Positions 18,454 to 27,012 are shown, counted from the first letter of the stretch. The stretch is 64,000 bases of DNA from Caulobacter sp. (GCA_028291055.1 JAQGIP010000136.1:39624-103623), one strand, 5' to 3'. Translations and numbers: made by a program. Notes: generated by a model not told the origin, from the sequence alone.

Positions 18454-19143
18454 GTGGTCACCCCCTATATATTGGTCGCCGAGGACGAAGACGCCCTGGC
18501 CACCCTGCTGCAGTACAACCTCGACAAGGAGGGCTATCGCGTCACCGTGGCCGCCGACGGCGAGGAGGCGCTGACCCAGGTCGACGAGCAACTGCCTGAC
18601 CTGATTTTGCTGGACTGGATGCTGCCCAAGATCAGCGGCATCGAGGTCTGCCGGCGGCTGCGCAGCCGCGCCGAGACGCGCAATGTGCCGATCCTGATGC
18701 TGACCGCGCGGGGCGAGGAGAGCGACCGCATCCGTGGGCTCGACACCGGCGCCGACGACTATGTGGTCAAGCCCTTCTCGATGACCGAGCTGACCGCGCG
18801 CATCCGCGCGGTGCTGCGCCGCATCCGGCCGGGCCTGGCCGACGACCGCCTGAGCCACGGCGACATCGTCGTCGACCGTGTCGCCCATCGGGTGAAGCGC
18901 GACGGCAAGGAGATCCACCTCGGTCCGACGGAGTTCCGGCTGCTCGACTATCTGATGCAGCATCCGGGCCGGGTGTTCAGCCGCGAACAGCTGCTGGACG
19001 CGGTGTGGGGGTCGGACGTCTACGTGGAGGCGCGCACGGTGGACGTGCACATCGGGCGGCTGCGCAAGGCGCTGGGGGCCGAGGAGGTCAACCCGATCCG
19101 GACGGTGCGGTCGGCGGGGTATTCGCTGGATATGGAAGGCTAG
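18454..19143 (+). CDS. phoB: phosphate-regulon response regulator PhoB
   Basis: GTG 18454 with GGAGA eight bases upstream gives 229 residues. The receiver contains VAEDEDALATLL, the phospho-acceptor Asp near residue 53 (LILLDWMLPKISG), MLTARG and YVVKPFS. The OmpR-type winged helix spans about residues 130-229, with LGPTEFRLLDYLMQHPGRVF, the recognition region VEARTVDVHIGRLRKAL and the wing IRTVRSAGYSL. Phosphorylated by PhoR, it should bind the box at 13930. It is the last gene of the operon. Confidence 0.96.
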   Translation: MVTPYILVAEDEDALATLLQYNLDKEGYRVTVAADGEEALTQVDEQLPDLILLDWMLPKISGIEVCRRLRSRAETRNVPILMLTARGEESDRIRGLDTGADDYVVKPFSMTELTARIRAVLRRIRPGLADDRLSHGDIVVDRVAHRVKRDGKEIHLGPTEFRLLDYLMQHPGRVFSREQLLDAVWGSDVYVEARTVDVHIGRLRKALGAEEVNPIRTVRSAGYSLDMEG

Positions 19144-19187
19144 GCAGGTTGATCTGGGGGTTGATTCAGAGGGCTGCTTGACGAGAT

Positions 19188-19206
19188 AACTTTGGAATGC
19201 AAAGTT
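19188..19206. promoter_or_regulatory. small inverted repeat upstream of the secreted hydrolase
   Basis: AACTTTG at 19188-19194 and CAAAGTT at 19200-19206 form a perfect 7-bp inverted repeat with a 5-base spacer, 28-46 bases before the hydrolase start. Position and symmetry fit a repressor site. No regulator gene lies beside it. Confidence 0.4.
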
Positions 19207-19233
19207 CTCTTCTCATTGTTGAGGAGTGATGTG

Positions 19234-20187
19234 ATGCCGCGTTCCGTCCTGGCCGCCCTGGCCGCCGCCATCCTGACGATCAGCGCCGGCGCGGAGGCGC
19301 TCGCCCAGACGGCGGCGCCCGCGCCCCTGCCCACGGAGGCGTCGGCCTATCCGAAGCCGGCGGCGGATACGCGGCCGTTGCGGTATGGGCGCTTCACGGT
19401 GGAGGTGGTGGGCAGGGGGCCGGACGTGATCCTGATCCCGGGGCTGAATTCGTCGCGCGAGACCTATGCGCCGCTGGTGGCCAGGCTGAAGGGCCGCTAC
19501 CGCTTCCACCTGATCCAGGTGGCGGGGTTCGCGGGAACGCCCGCCGGACTGAACGGCCAGGGCGAGGTGTTCTCGCCGGTGGTCGAGGCGCTGGACCACT
19601 ACATCCACGACCAGCACCTGACGGCGCCGGCGGTGATCGGCCACTCGATGGGCGGCGAACTGGCCCTGGCCCTGGCGGCGCGCCATCCGGGCGACGTGGG
19701 CCGGGTGATGGCGGTCGACAGCCTGCCCTGGTTCGGCGCCCTGTTCGGCCAGCCCAGCGTCAACGACACCCTGCGCGGCATGGCGGCCAGCATGACGGCG
19801 GGGATGAAGGGCGGCGACGACAAGGCCTGGCTGCGGGGCTCGATTTCCAACACCGCGCCCCTGCTGAGCGCGGGCCCGATGCAGATGACGGTGGTCGGCT
19901 GGAGCCTCTACAGCGACCGCACGGTCTCGGCCCAGGCGTTCAGCGACCTGATCTTCACCGACCTGCGTCCGGAGCTCGCGCGGATCACCGCGCCGGCGAC
20001 CATCCTCTATGCCCACGGCCCGCAGTTCGGCCGCCAGACGGCGGAACAGACTGACGCCTTCGTGGGCAGGCTCTACGCCACCCTGGCGAACGGCAGGCTG
20101 GTGCGCATCGAGCCCAGCCACCACTTCATCATGGTCGACCAGCCGGCGCGCTTCGAGGCCGAGGTGGTCGCCTTCCTTAAGCCCTAG
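19234..20187 (+). CDS. secreted alpha/beta hydrolase
   Basis: ATG 19234, preceded by GAGGAG, gives 317 residues. The signal peptide MPRSVLAALAAAILTISAGA ends near EALAQ. The hydrolase core has VILIPGLNSSRETYAPLV (oxyanion region), AVIGHSMGGELALALA with nucleophile Ser near 138, and SHHFIMVDQPARFEAEVVAFL with the likely catalytic His. It belongs to the broad alpha/beta-hydrolase-fold esterase/peroxidase-like group, and the substrate is unknown. The stop codon shares the palindrome CTAG with the stop of the convergent gene. An inverted repeat lies in the likely promoter. Confidence 0.85.
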   Translation: MPRSVLAALAAAILTISAGAEALAQTAAPAPLPTEASAYPKPAADTRPLRYGRFTVEVVGRGPDVILIPGLNSSRETYAPLVARLKGRYRFHLIQVAGFAGTPAGLNGQGEVFSPVVEALDHYIHDQHLTAPAVIGHSMGGELALALAARHPGDVGRVMAVDSLPWFGALFGQPSVNDTLRGMAASMTAGMKGGDDKAWLRGSISNTAPLLSAGPMQMTVVGWSLYSDRTVSAQAFSDLIFTDLRPELARITAPATILYAHGPQFGRQTAEQTDAFVGRLYATLANGRLVRIEPSHHFIMVDQPARFEAEVVAFLKP

Positions 20188-21293
20188 AGGCAGGCGTAGG
20201 CGGCGTCGATCAGGCGGCGCGAGCGCGGGTCGCCGATCAGGTGGACGTCCTGCCTGTTCATCACATAGGCGCCGGCCACATGGCGCGCGGTGTCGGCGAA
20301 GGCGCAGGCGCCGCCCCAGCCGGAGTGGCCGAAGGTGGTGGGCGTGGGGCCATGGAAGAAGTTGGGGACGTTGCGCATGTAGCCGGCGCCCCAGCTGATC
20401 ACATAGGGCAGCACCAGGTCCTGGCCCTGAATGCGCTCCCTTGAGGCCTCGGCCACCGTCGAGGCCTTGAGCAGGGGGCTGTCGCCGCCGGCCAGCAGGG
20501 CCATGAACCTGGCCAGGTCGAGACCGCGCACATGGCCGTTGGCGGAGGGGATCTCGGCCCGGCGCCAGTCGGCGCCGCTGCGTCCGCCGGGCGCGGCCCA
20601 GGGGGTGAGGAAGGCGGCCTTCTTGGGATCGGTGACTTCGCCGAACTGGGGCAGGGCCTTGGGGCGCTGGAGTTCGGCGACGCGGCCGTGTTGTTCGTCG
20701 GGCAGGCCGATCCACAGGTCGAGGCCCAGGGCTTCGCGCACGTCTTCCTTCAGCGCCGCGCCGACCGTGCGGCCGTCCACGCGGCGGAAGACCTCGCCGG
20801 CCAGGTAGCCGACGGTGACGGCGTGGTAGCCGCTGGCCGTGCCGGGCGGCCACATGGGCGGCAACGCCGCCAGCTTGGCGCAGATGGCGTCCCAGTCGAA
20901 CCACAGGGCCGGGTCCATGGGCTCCAGGAAGCCGGGCAGGCCGGCCTGGTGGCTCATCATCTGTTCGAGGGTGATGGCGGCCTTGCCGGCTTGCGCGAAC
21001 TCCGGCCAGACCTCGGCGACGGGCTGTGTGTAGGAGAGTTTCCCGGCCTCGACGAGGCGGGCGATCAGGGTGGCGGTCAGCGCCTTGGTCACCGAGAAGA
21101 CGGGGACCAGGGTGGCCTCATCGAACGCGCGCTCGCGCTTGAGGTCGGCGTGGCCGCCCCACAGATCGATGACCGTCTCGCCCTCGACGATGAAGGAGAA
21201 GCGGGCGCCGAGCTCCTCGCCGTCGGTGAAGCTCTTTTCGAAAACGTCGCGGACCGCCCGGAAGCGCGGGTCGCAAATCCCTGAAAGGCTCAC
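20184..21293 (-). CDS. serine hydrolase, class C beta-lactamase/EstB-like
   Basis: GTG 21293 gives 369 residues and overlaps the pdxY stop by four bases (GTGA), which suggests coupled translation; a longer frame upstream is only the antisense-free extension through pdxY. The SxxK motif is SVTK (residues 67-70), the Tyr motif is in GTASGYHAVTVGYLAGEV, and the HSGWGG segment near the C-terminus stands for the KTG-type third motif. No signal peptide is present, so it is cytoplasmic, as for EstB-like esterases. The substrate is unknown. Confidence 0.85.
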   Translation of the reverse strand: MSLSGICDPRFRAVRDVFEKSFTDGEELGARFSFIVEGETVIDLWGGHADLKRERAFDEATLVPVFSVTKALTATLIARLVEAGKLSYTQPVAEVWPEFAQAGKAAITLEQMMSHQAGLPGFLEPMDPALWFDWDAICAKLAALPPMWPPGTASGYHAVTVGYLAGEVFRRVDGRTVGAALKEDVREALGLDLWIGLPDEQHGRVAELQRPKALPQFGEVTDPKKAAFLTPWAAPGGRSGADWRRAEIPSANGHVRGLDLARFMALLAGGDSPLLKASTVAEASRERIQGQDLVLPYVISWGAGYMRNVPNFFHGPTPTTFGHSGWGGACAFADTARHVAGAYVMNRQDVHLIGDPRSRRLIDAAYACL

Positions 21294-22138
21294 GCCAGCC
21301 GCTCCATGCGCACGGCGGGCGAGGCCTGCTTGATGCGCGCGGCCATGCCGACGATGGGCAGTTCGGGCGAGGCCCAGGCGTTGGCCGAGGCGATGGTTTC
21401 CACCAGCCCGCCCATGGCGCGCGCCAGGCCGTAGGAGATGGTCTGGCCCTCCAGCATGGAGGCGGCGAAAAGGGCGGTGATCAGGTCGCCGGCCCCGTTG
21501 GGCGAGCGCTCGTGCTTCTGGTGGGCGGCCAGCCAGGCTTCGCGCTTGTCGGCATAGACGACGCCGATCTCGCCGCCGCGCGACACCGAGGAGACCAGCA
21601 CCGGACAGGGCATCAGCCGCGCGGCCGCCACCGCGTGGCGCGGATCGCGGGCTTCGGAGCCCGACAGGCGCTGAAGCTCCCAGGCGTTGGGGCAGAGCAG
21701 GTCGGCGCGGGGGATCAGCTCGGCCTGGATGGCCTGGGCCACCTCGACGGGGACGTAGAGGCCCTTGCCGGCGTCGCCGATGGTGGGGTCGACGACGATG
21801 ATGGGTTTGCGCGCATAGGCCTCGTCGCGGGGCGCGGCGCGCACGGCGTCGATGGCGCGGGCGGCGGCGCGCACCTGTTCGGGCGAAGCGAAATAGCCGG
21901 TGATGACCAGGTCGGTCATTCCGAACAGGCCGTTGGCCTCGATGCCGTCCAGCATGCCCTCGAAGGCCTCGATCGGCACGGCGGCGCCGCCCGGCGCGCC
22001 CCAACCGGGGTGGCGGCCATAGAGGACGGTGGGCACGACGAAGCTGTCGATCTTGAACTGGATGAGGGCGGCGGCCTGGGCCGAGCCGCCCACGCGGGAT
22101 CCGGCGACGTGGCTGGACATGATGAGCGCTGACGGCAT
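21290..22138 (-). CDS. pdxY: pyridoxal kinase PdxY/PdxK
   Basis: 282 residues of the ribokinase-like fold. Diagnostic blocks are IMSSHVAGSRVGGSAQAA at the N-terminus (vitamin-binding), VPTVLYGRHPGWG, TGYFASPEQV, VVDPTIGDAGKGLYV, LLCPNAWELQRLSG and the catalytic/anion-hole motif SPNGAGDLITALF. It phosphorylates pyridoxal to pyridoxal 5'-phosphate in the salvage pathway. It is the first gene of a probable two-gene unit with the serine hydrolase. An inverted-repeat element begins 54 bases upstream of its start and separates it from the membrane-protein gene. Confidence 0.92.
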   Translation of the reverse strand: MPSALIMSSHVAGSRVGGSAQAAALIQFKIDSFVVPTVLYGRHPGWGAPGGAAVPIEAFEGMLDGIEANGLFGMTDLVITGYFASPEQVRAAARAIDAVRAAPRDEAYARKPIIVVDPTIGDAGKGLYVPVEVAQAIQAELIPRADLLCPNAWELQRLSGSEARDPRHAVAAARLMPCPVLVSSVSRGGEIGVVYADKREAWLAAHQKHERSPNGAGDLITALFAASMLEGQTISYGLARAMGGLVETIASANAWASPELPIVGMAARIKQASPAVRMERLA

Positions 22139-22191
22139 GGAAGGTGATTAGCGGGACGGGGCGCTAACAGGAAGTGAAAGTGGGTGAGGCC

Positions 22192-22337
22192 GGGGACATG
22201 TTCGCTCTCAAACCTCGGATTCGTAGCCGCGAGCGCCCGTCCGTACGTGTCCCCGACACAGCGCAGGCCCGAGCGGGGGACACGTACGGTCAGGCCGGAG
22301 AAGCCCGCCTTTGGGATTTGAGAGCGAACATGTCCCC
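22192..22337. repeat. nested inverted-repeat element overlapping a gene end
   Basis: Outer arms 22192-22212 and 22317-22337 are perfect 21-bp inverted copies (core GGGGACATGTTCGCTCTC). Inner arms 22241-22254 and 22276-22289 are perfect 14-bp inverted copies (CCGTACGTGTCCCC). The whole 146-base unit could fold into a two-part hairpin. It lies between the pdxY start and the membrane-protein gene, whose last codons are inside its right half. Confidence 0.85.
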
Positions 22338-23108
22338 GGTGGGCAAAAGGGAGTCGGCCACCACCCAGGCGCAGCCGGTCAGGACGACGTTGGCGGCGTT
22401 CTCGGCCCAGGTCCAAAGGTCGGTGGGGTGGGCGAGCGCTAGGGGCAGGTGCACCAGGGGGGTGAAGGCGGCATACATGATGGTGAGCAGGATGGCGGCC
22501 AAGCGCGCGCGGATGCCGGTGAGGATGGCCAGGCCCGCGGCGATATGGAAGACGCCGGTCGCATAGCCCCAGAACACCCCGCCGAGCGGCAGCCAGTGGG
22601 GGACCAGGGGGGCAGTCATGGTCATGTAGAAGAAGTGGGCGCCGCCGAACAGGATGGCGCAGACCCCGAACACCATCTGGGCCCCACGGATAAGGCGCCG
22701 CGCGCGGACCGCATCAAGCTCGGCGTGGGTGGCGTAGACGATCAGGGCGGCAGCCGCGATGGCCACCTGGGCGGCGGGGCCGCTGTAGGCGCCGTATTCC
22801 GTGGGATGGGCCAGCACCACCCGGCCGTTCAGCAAGATGACGACGACGAGGGACCAGTAGGTGGTGATGGCCGCCGCCGCCCAGGCCGTGGTGCGCCGCC
22901 ACTGGAGCCCCAGGCCGGCGGCGAGCATGAAGGCGGCGACGGCGTAGGCCAGGACGGTCCGTCCGGGGAAGGTCTTGGGCAGGGGCTGGCCCGGGTCGAA
23001 GGTCCCGAAAGCCAGGCAGACCAGGGCCAGGGCCATGATACCGAGACCGAAAACGTGGACGCCGAGGGCGGGCCAGCGCGGGGGCGGGGTGGCGGCTTGC
23101 GTGGTCAT
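22290..23108 (-). CDS. multi-pass membrane protein of unknown function (DoxX-like)
   Basis: ATG 23108 gives 272 residues with about eight hydrophobic helices, e.g. VHVFGLGIMALALVCLAFG, TVLAYAVAAFMLAAGLGL, GAQMVFGVCAILFGGAHFF and LAAILLTIMYAAFTPLVHL. The HFFYMTMTAPLVPHWLP and GLAILTGIRARLAAILL blocks recall DoxX-type or DUF-type membrane proteins, but I cannot fix the family. The last 16 residues (GDMFALKSQRRASPA) are encoded by the inverted-repeat element at 22192, so the original C-terminus was probably changed when the repeat arrived. Confidence 0.75.
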   Translation of the reverse strand: MTTQAATPPPRWPALGVHVFGLGIMALALVCLAFGTFDPGQPLPKTFPGRTVLAYAVAAFMLAAGLGLQWRRTTAWAAAAITTYWSLVVVILLNGRVVLAHPTEYGAYSGPAAQVAIAAAALIVYATHAELDAVRARRLIRGAQMVFGVCAILFGGAHFFYMTMTAPLVPHWLPLGGVFWGYATGVFHIAAGLAILTGIRARLAAILLTIMYAAFTPLVHLPLALAHPTDLWTWAENAANVVLTGCAWVVADSLLPTGDMFALKSQRRASPA

Positions 23109-23164
23109 GACGATGCTCCCCGGTCCGTCAGTCCCTGGAGGTTGGCAGAAAAACCGACCGGCGG

Positions 23165-23545
23165 TCAACTTTCGGGTGGCGCAGGACCGCAGACCAGGGC
23201 CGCGAAGGCGGCGTGGATGACGGCGTCGGGGATCAGGTCGGGGGTCATCAGCCGCTGGAGGGTCAGCCCTTCAGTGAGGGCGCCGATGACGCGGACCAGC
23301 ACCTCCGGCGGCATCGGCAGGCTGCTTTCATCCGGTATGGCTTGGCGCCACCAAGCCGCGGCGTCGGCGTATCGGGCCACCGCGGTCTCCTCGCCGCGGG
23401 CCAGCAGCGCCGGGTTGGCCAGGGCATGGGCCATGCCCGTCAGACGGGCCGGCGCCGCGCGTCGCCGCTTCGGCAGGGCGGCGATGGCGGCCTCGGCCAT
23501 GGCCCGCATGATGGCGCCAAAGTCGGCCCCCGGCGGGATCTCCAC
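23165..23545 (-). pseudogene. truncated TetR-family regulator (ligand-binding half only)
   Basis: 126 residues resembling the C-terminal ligand-binding/dimer domain of TetR/AcrR proteins: ARLTGMAHALANPALLARG, then LVRVIGALTEGLTLQRLMTPDLIPD at the position of the last two helices. No helix-turn-helix is encoded. I examined the 150 bases upstream (23546-23698) in the minus frames and saw no HTH remnant, so the DNA-binding half has been lost rather than frameshifted. It lies 56 bases upstream of the membrane-protein gene on the same strand, which may once have been its target. It could instead be a stand-alone domain, which I think less likely. Confidence 0.5.
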
Positions 23546-23698
23546 CCGCCTGCCTGGAGAACGCCGCGCCGACAGTCGAGCAGTCGTTCGGGCCGGTTCG
23601 AGGCCGGCGGCCCTGCCCCTGCGTGAAGCAGGCAGGCGGACCTGTCGATCGGTGGGGCGGCTGCGGCTCGCGCCGGCGAGGCGCCGGTGCCAACGGCG

Positions 23699-24820
23699 TC
23701 AGTGCAGCGCCGCCAGGGGGACCTTGAGCAGGAATTCCGAACCACACCCTGGCCCGGACCTGCAGGTGACGGCGCCGTTCTGGGCGGCCATGGCGCGACG
23801 CACGATGGTCAGGCCCAGTCCGGTGCCCGAATACTCCGCTTCGGAATGGAGCCGGACCAGGGGCGAAAAGATCTGGTCCTGATACTGCTGATCGATGCCG
23901 ATGCCATTGTCGCGCACCGATATCCTGCAGTGGTCCTTTGTCGTCGTGGTCCGGATCGAGACGGTGGGCGTGGCGCTGGAATTGTACTTCAACCCGTTGA
24001 CGATCAGATTGAGCAGGACCTGGGTCATCAGCGTCCGGTTTGCGTAAACCGTCTGAGCCGACGTCACGACAACACGGCCCTTGCGGTCCTCTATGTAGGA
24101 CGACAGGGAGGCGCATACCTCCGTGGCGACCTCGCCAAGATCGATCGGCGTCATCGCCGCCGGCTGACTGAGCAGGGCATAGGACGACATGGCGTCCACC
24201 AGCTTGGAGAGCCGTCGTGCGGCGGTGTTGAGGAAGGTCATGTGACTGGCGGCGTCGGCCGGCAGGCCGTCGCCCAGCTCCGCAGACAGCATCCGGGTGA
24301 AGGTGACGATCTGGCGCAGAGGCTGCTTGAAGTCATGGGCCAGGGCGAAGGTGAAGGTCTCCAGTTCCACACGCTGGTGGTCGATGGTGCGCTTCTGGGC
24401 AGCCAGACGGATGGCGTTGTCGATGGTGCGGCGCAGGGATTGGGCGCTCAGCCGCGACTTGGGAACATAGTCGGTCACCCCGTTGTGCAGGGCGCTTGTC
24501 GCCACCTCTCCGTCACCAGCCCCGGTGACCAGGATGATCGGCAGATAGGGATAGGCGGCGTGCAGGGATTTGGCGCAGGCCAGCCCGTCCAGCCCCGGCA
24601 TGCGGTAGTCGAGCACCACGCAGTCGTAGGTCGTCGCCGCGCAGACCCCATCGACCTCCATGGAGTCCAGCAGGGTGTCGATCCTCGCCCCCGGAAAGAC
24701 CCTGGCGGCCGTCAGCGCGATGAAGTCGAGGAAGAGGGCGTCGTCATCCACGCACAGGAGGGAAAGCGGGGCCATGCCCGGTCCCCGCTCCGGAATGGGC
24801 GGCAGTTCCGTCTTAAACAT
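23699..24820 (-). CDS. receiver-histidine kinase (REC-HisKA-HATPase)
   Basis: 373 residues from ATG 24820; ATG 24775 is an alternative. An N-terminal receiver (LLCVDDDALFLDFIAL, acceptor Asp near 71 in CVVLDYRMPGLDG, and YVPKSRLS) is joined by a helical linker to a HisKA domain with FALAHDFKQPLRQIVTFTR (His near 162). The ATPase domain has NLIVNGLKYNSSATP, VRDNGIGIDQQYQDQIF and GTGLGLTIVRRAM. There is no membrane segment. The HDFKQPLR box is typical of phytochrome-like kinases. The receiver-first order implies it is switched by an upstream phospho-donor. A receiver gene lies just upstream and an Hpt gene and another receiver nearby. Confidence 0.88.
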   Translation of the reverse strand: MFKTELPPIPERGPGMAPLSLLCVDDDALFLDFIALTAARVFPGARIDTLLDSMEVDGVCAATTYDCVVLDYRMPGLDGLACAKSLHAAYPYLPIILVTGAGDGEVATSALHNGVTDYVPKSRLSAQSLRRTIDNAIRLAAQKRTIDHQRVELETFTFALAHDFKQPLRQIVTFTRMLSAELGDGLPADAASHMTFLNTAARRLSKLVDAMSSYALLSQPAAMTPIDLGEVATEVCASLSSYIEDRKGRVVVTSAQTVYANRTLMTQVLLNLIVNGLKYNSSATPTVSIRTTTTKDHCRISVRDNGIGIDQQYQDQIFSPLVRLHSEAEYSGTGLGLTIVRRAMAAQNGAVTCRSGPGCGSEFLLKVPLAALH

Positions 24821-24914
24821 TGGAATTCCAACCCTTCCTGGAGGTTGACGGCGCTATCTAGAGCCTTGCCCGCTCCGATAGAATCGGAGCGGCGCTCTCG
24901 CTGTTTGTTTTGTC

Positions 24915-24958
24915 GCGCTTTTCGGCGGCGAACCGGTTTCCACTTCGCCGGAAAGCGC
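24915..24958. repeat. palindromic repeat abutting a stop codon
   Basis: Arms 24915-24927 and 24946-24958 pair over 13 bp with one mismatch (GCGCTTTTCGGCG with CGCCGGAAAGCGC). It ends two bases before the stop of the receiver gene. A second hairpin, GCTCCGAT-AGA-ATCGGAGC, sits at 24872-24890. The same CGCCGGAAAGCGCTCTAG type of palindrome is widespread in alphaproteobacterial genomes. Together they could terminate the receiver transcript. Confidence 0.6.
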
Positions 24959-24959
24959 T

Positions 24960-25436
24960 CTAGACGGTGGCGACCACACGATCGAGGGCGGCGGTCAGCT
25001 TCTCCAGGCTGTTGGGCTTGGTGACGAAGAGGGTGGCGCCGCGCTTTCTCGACCGCAGGGCGTCGGCGCCTCGCTTCGACGAGGTCAGGATGACCGAGGG
25101 AAATTCCACGACGACCCGGGCCGCGAGTTCGGACAGCAGGGCAAAGCCGTCCTTGCGCGGCATATGCAGGTCGATGATCGCCAGGTCGGGCTTCATCCGG
25201 CGCGCATCCACCAGCTCCAGGGCCTCCACGCCGTCCCGGGCGCGGATGATGGCGCCAACCCGGGGGTTGCCGGCCAGGGCGCGCTCGATGAGGTAGGCGT
25301 CAGCGTCGTCATCCTCGACCAGCAGGACCTGAAGGGTCGCCGGCAGCGGGATGACGTCGACGAGGTGGGCGCTCGCGGCGACGGCGGAGGCCTGGGTATC
25401 GGTCGAGGCATCCCTGAGATGTGAGGTCGTGGTCAT
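24960..25436 (-). CDS. single-domain response regulator (Rcp1-like)
   Basis: ATG 25436 gives 158 residues. After a variable 35-residue N-terminus the receiver runs QVLLVEDDDADAYLIERAL, LAIIDLHMPRKDGFALL (acceptor Asp near 89), VILTSSKRG and LFVTKPNSLEKL. The DDDADAYLIERAL start and MPRKDG block resemble the Rcp1-type regulators that partner phytochrome-like kinases, which fits the adjacent kinase with its HDFKQPL box. There is no output domain. An AT-rich upstream region probably holds its promoter. Confidence 0.85.
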   Translation of the reverse strand: MTTTSHLRDASTDTQASAVAASAHLVDVIPLPATLQVLLVEDDDADAYLIERALAGNPRVGAIIRARDGVEALELVDARRMKPDLAIIDLHMPRKDGFALLSELAARVVVEFPSVILTSSKRGADALRSRKRGATLFVTKPNSLEKLTAALDRVVATV

Positions 25437-25953
25437 CGCGATCAGTTCCTTCTGGGCTGCGCCTGGTGCGAGATCACCGACTTTTCGGCGTCGCAATGGA
25501 TGGCGAAAGACTTATCCCAACTGAACATTCCATACTTAAAGAACCGATAACATCGACTGTTGTGCGAATATTACGCCTCAAATCGTCCAAATTCACAAAG
25601 TATACGTTGCGCCACGTTAACCATGACCGCCCTCTTTTACCGAATTTCGGCTGAATATCCACGTCGTAACAACCTGCGCCTTGGCCGGAATACGCTCGAA
25701 AACTACGTGGCTGACGGTGGGGTTGTAGGGTCGCCCGGGCGCGGAAACCATATATGAATCAGTGTTTATGGCGGTCCGCGGGGGTATGGATGAGCGTCCG
25801 CGGGGCGGACAACCCGCGTGGACGCCGCGCGTTGCCCGCGCGCCGAGGTCGGCGCGCGAACGTTTACCTTTGTTCACGGATCGGCCGCCGGCGGCGACGG
25901 GTGAGGCGATTGGTCCACCCCGGCGGGGCCGGCGGACCTGTAGGGTCGCCAGC
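25437..25953. other. intergenic region between divergent signalling genes
   Basis: 517 bases without a supportable gene. The part from about 25500 to 25720 is visibly AT-richer than its surroundings and probably carries the promoter of the receiver gene on the minus strand. Small open frames occur on both strands but lack ribosome sites and family features. I see no repeat or RNA gene here. Confidence 0.5.
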
Positions 25954-26250
25954 ATGGACAAGGCCCTTGTATCCCTGCGCGAACGCTTCCGTCAGCGGTG
26001 CTTCGACGATCTTTCATTGCTGCGGGCGGGGATGGCCGAGCCCGTCGCCATGACCGAGCGCCGCTTCCAGACGATGATCCACCACCTGTCGGGCACGGCC
26101 GGCGTACTGGGATTTGGCCAGATGGGGGATCTCGCCCGCGAGATCGACGACGTCCTGTCCGATGGCGGAGATGTCCGCCCGGCGCAGCTGCGCAGCCTCG
26201 AAGCGGCGCTGGAGGCCGCTGCCCTGCCGCCCGGACAGCCTGCCTCCTGA
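25954..26250 (+). CDS. Hpt-domain phosphotransfer protein
   Basis: ATG 25954 gives 98 residues, the size of a single Hpt domain. The signature FQTMIHHLSGTAGVLGFGQMGDLAREID places the phospho-acceptor His near residue 43, followed by the small residues that line the four-helix bundle. The longer open frame upstream is low-complexity and Arg/Pro rich and is not part of the protein. It lies between two receiver genes and could carry phosphate between the receiver-kinase at 23699 and the receiver at 26386. Confidence 0.82.
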   Translation: MDKALVSLRERFRQRCFDDLSLLRAGMAEPVAMTERRFQTMIHHLSGTAGVLGFGQMGDLAREIDDVLSDGGDVRPAQLRSLEAALEAAALPPGQPAS

Positions 26251-26385
26251 GACGCGGGAGCGAGATGGGGGGCGGGACCATCGGAGGAGATGGTGTTGGA
26301 CAAGTTGTGATCGCGGGAGCCTATTACACGTATAAGTACTCAGAAGACCTCTTCCTAAAACCCCCCCAGGGAGGGGGCAGGCCTC

Positions 26386-26778
26386 ATGGGCGCGAAGCTG
26401 ACCGTCCTCTACGTGGACGATGACCCGGACCTTCGGACCCTGGCCGGACTCTGCCTCGAGGCGGACGAGGACATGGCCGTGCGCCTCGCCGAGTCGGGGC
26501 CTCAGGCGCTGGCCCTGCTCGACGAAGGGGGGCGCCCGCCGGATGTCATCCTGCTGGACGTCATGATGCCGGGAATGGACGGGCCGTGCGTCTTCGCGGA
26601 GATCCGGAGCCGCCCGTTTGTCAGGGATACGCCCATCATCTTCGTCACGGCGCGGGCGCGGCCGGAGGACGCGGCGAGCTATTGCGCCCTGGGCGCCGCC
26701 GGGCTGATCGCCAAACCGTTCAATCCGACGGCGTTTGCCCCAGAGATCCGCAGGATCGCCGCGCTGGCACGCGGCTGA
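26386..26778 (+). CDS. single-domain response regulator
   Basis: 130 residues, receiver only: TVLYVDDDPDLRTLAGLCL, acceptor Asp near 58 in VILLDVMMPGMDGPCVF, FVTARARPED and GLIAKPFNP. A purine-rich stretch (AGGGAGGGGG) just upstream serves as ribosome site. It is 135 bases downstream of the Hpt gene on the same strand and is its most likely partner. No output domain is present. Confidence 0.87.
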   Translation: MGAKLTVLYVDDDPDLRTLAGLCLEADEDMAVRLAESGPQALALLDEGGRPPDVILLDVMMPGMDGPCVFAEIRSRPFVRDTPIIFVTARARPEDAASYCALGAAGLIAKPFNPTAFAPEIRRIAALARG

Positions 26779-27012
26779 AAGGACGCTCGTCTCCTTTCCG
26801 CGCCCTATGGCTTTCCCCAGCCCTTGCGGGGCGAAGCTTAGCTTCTGCAATGCCGATGTCGCGGCAAACGCGACGCTGGGCGTGCCGCCGGCCGCCGATT
26901 TCAGGCCGCCAATCCCATTGACGGATGCTTTGACGGATAGGCGTCTAGCGGCCTACCAGCTGTTGCGGCGCTTGGCCTTTCGAGCGGCTGACGCCCGATC
27001 CCGGAGGATGCC

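Noticed and set aside
20184..22004. 606-residue minus-strand reading joining pdxY and the serine hydrolase as a fusion
   Set aside because: The first 235 residues are an out-of-frame reading of pdxY; the real hydrolase starts at GTG 21293 overlapping the pdxY stop.
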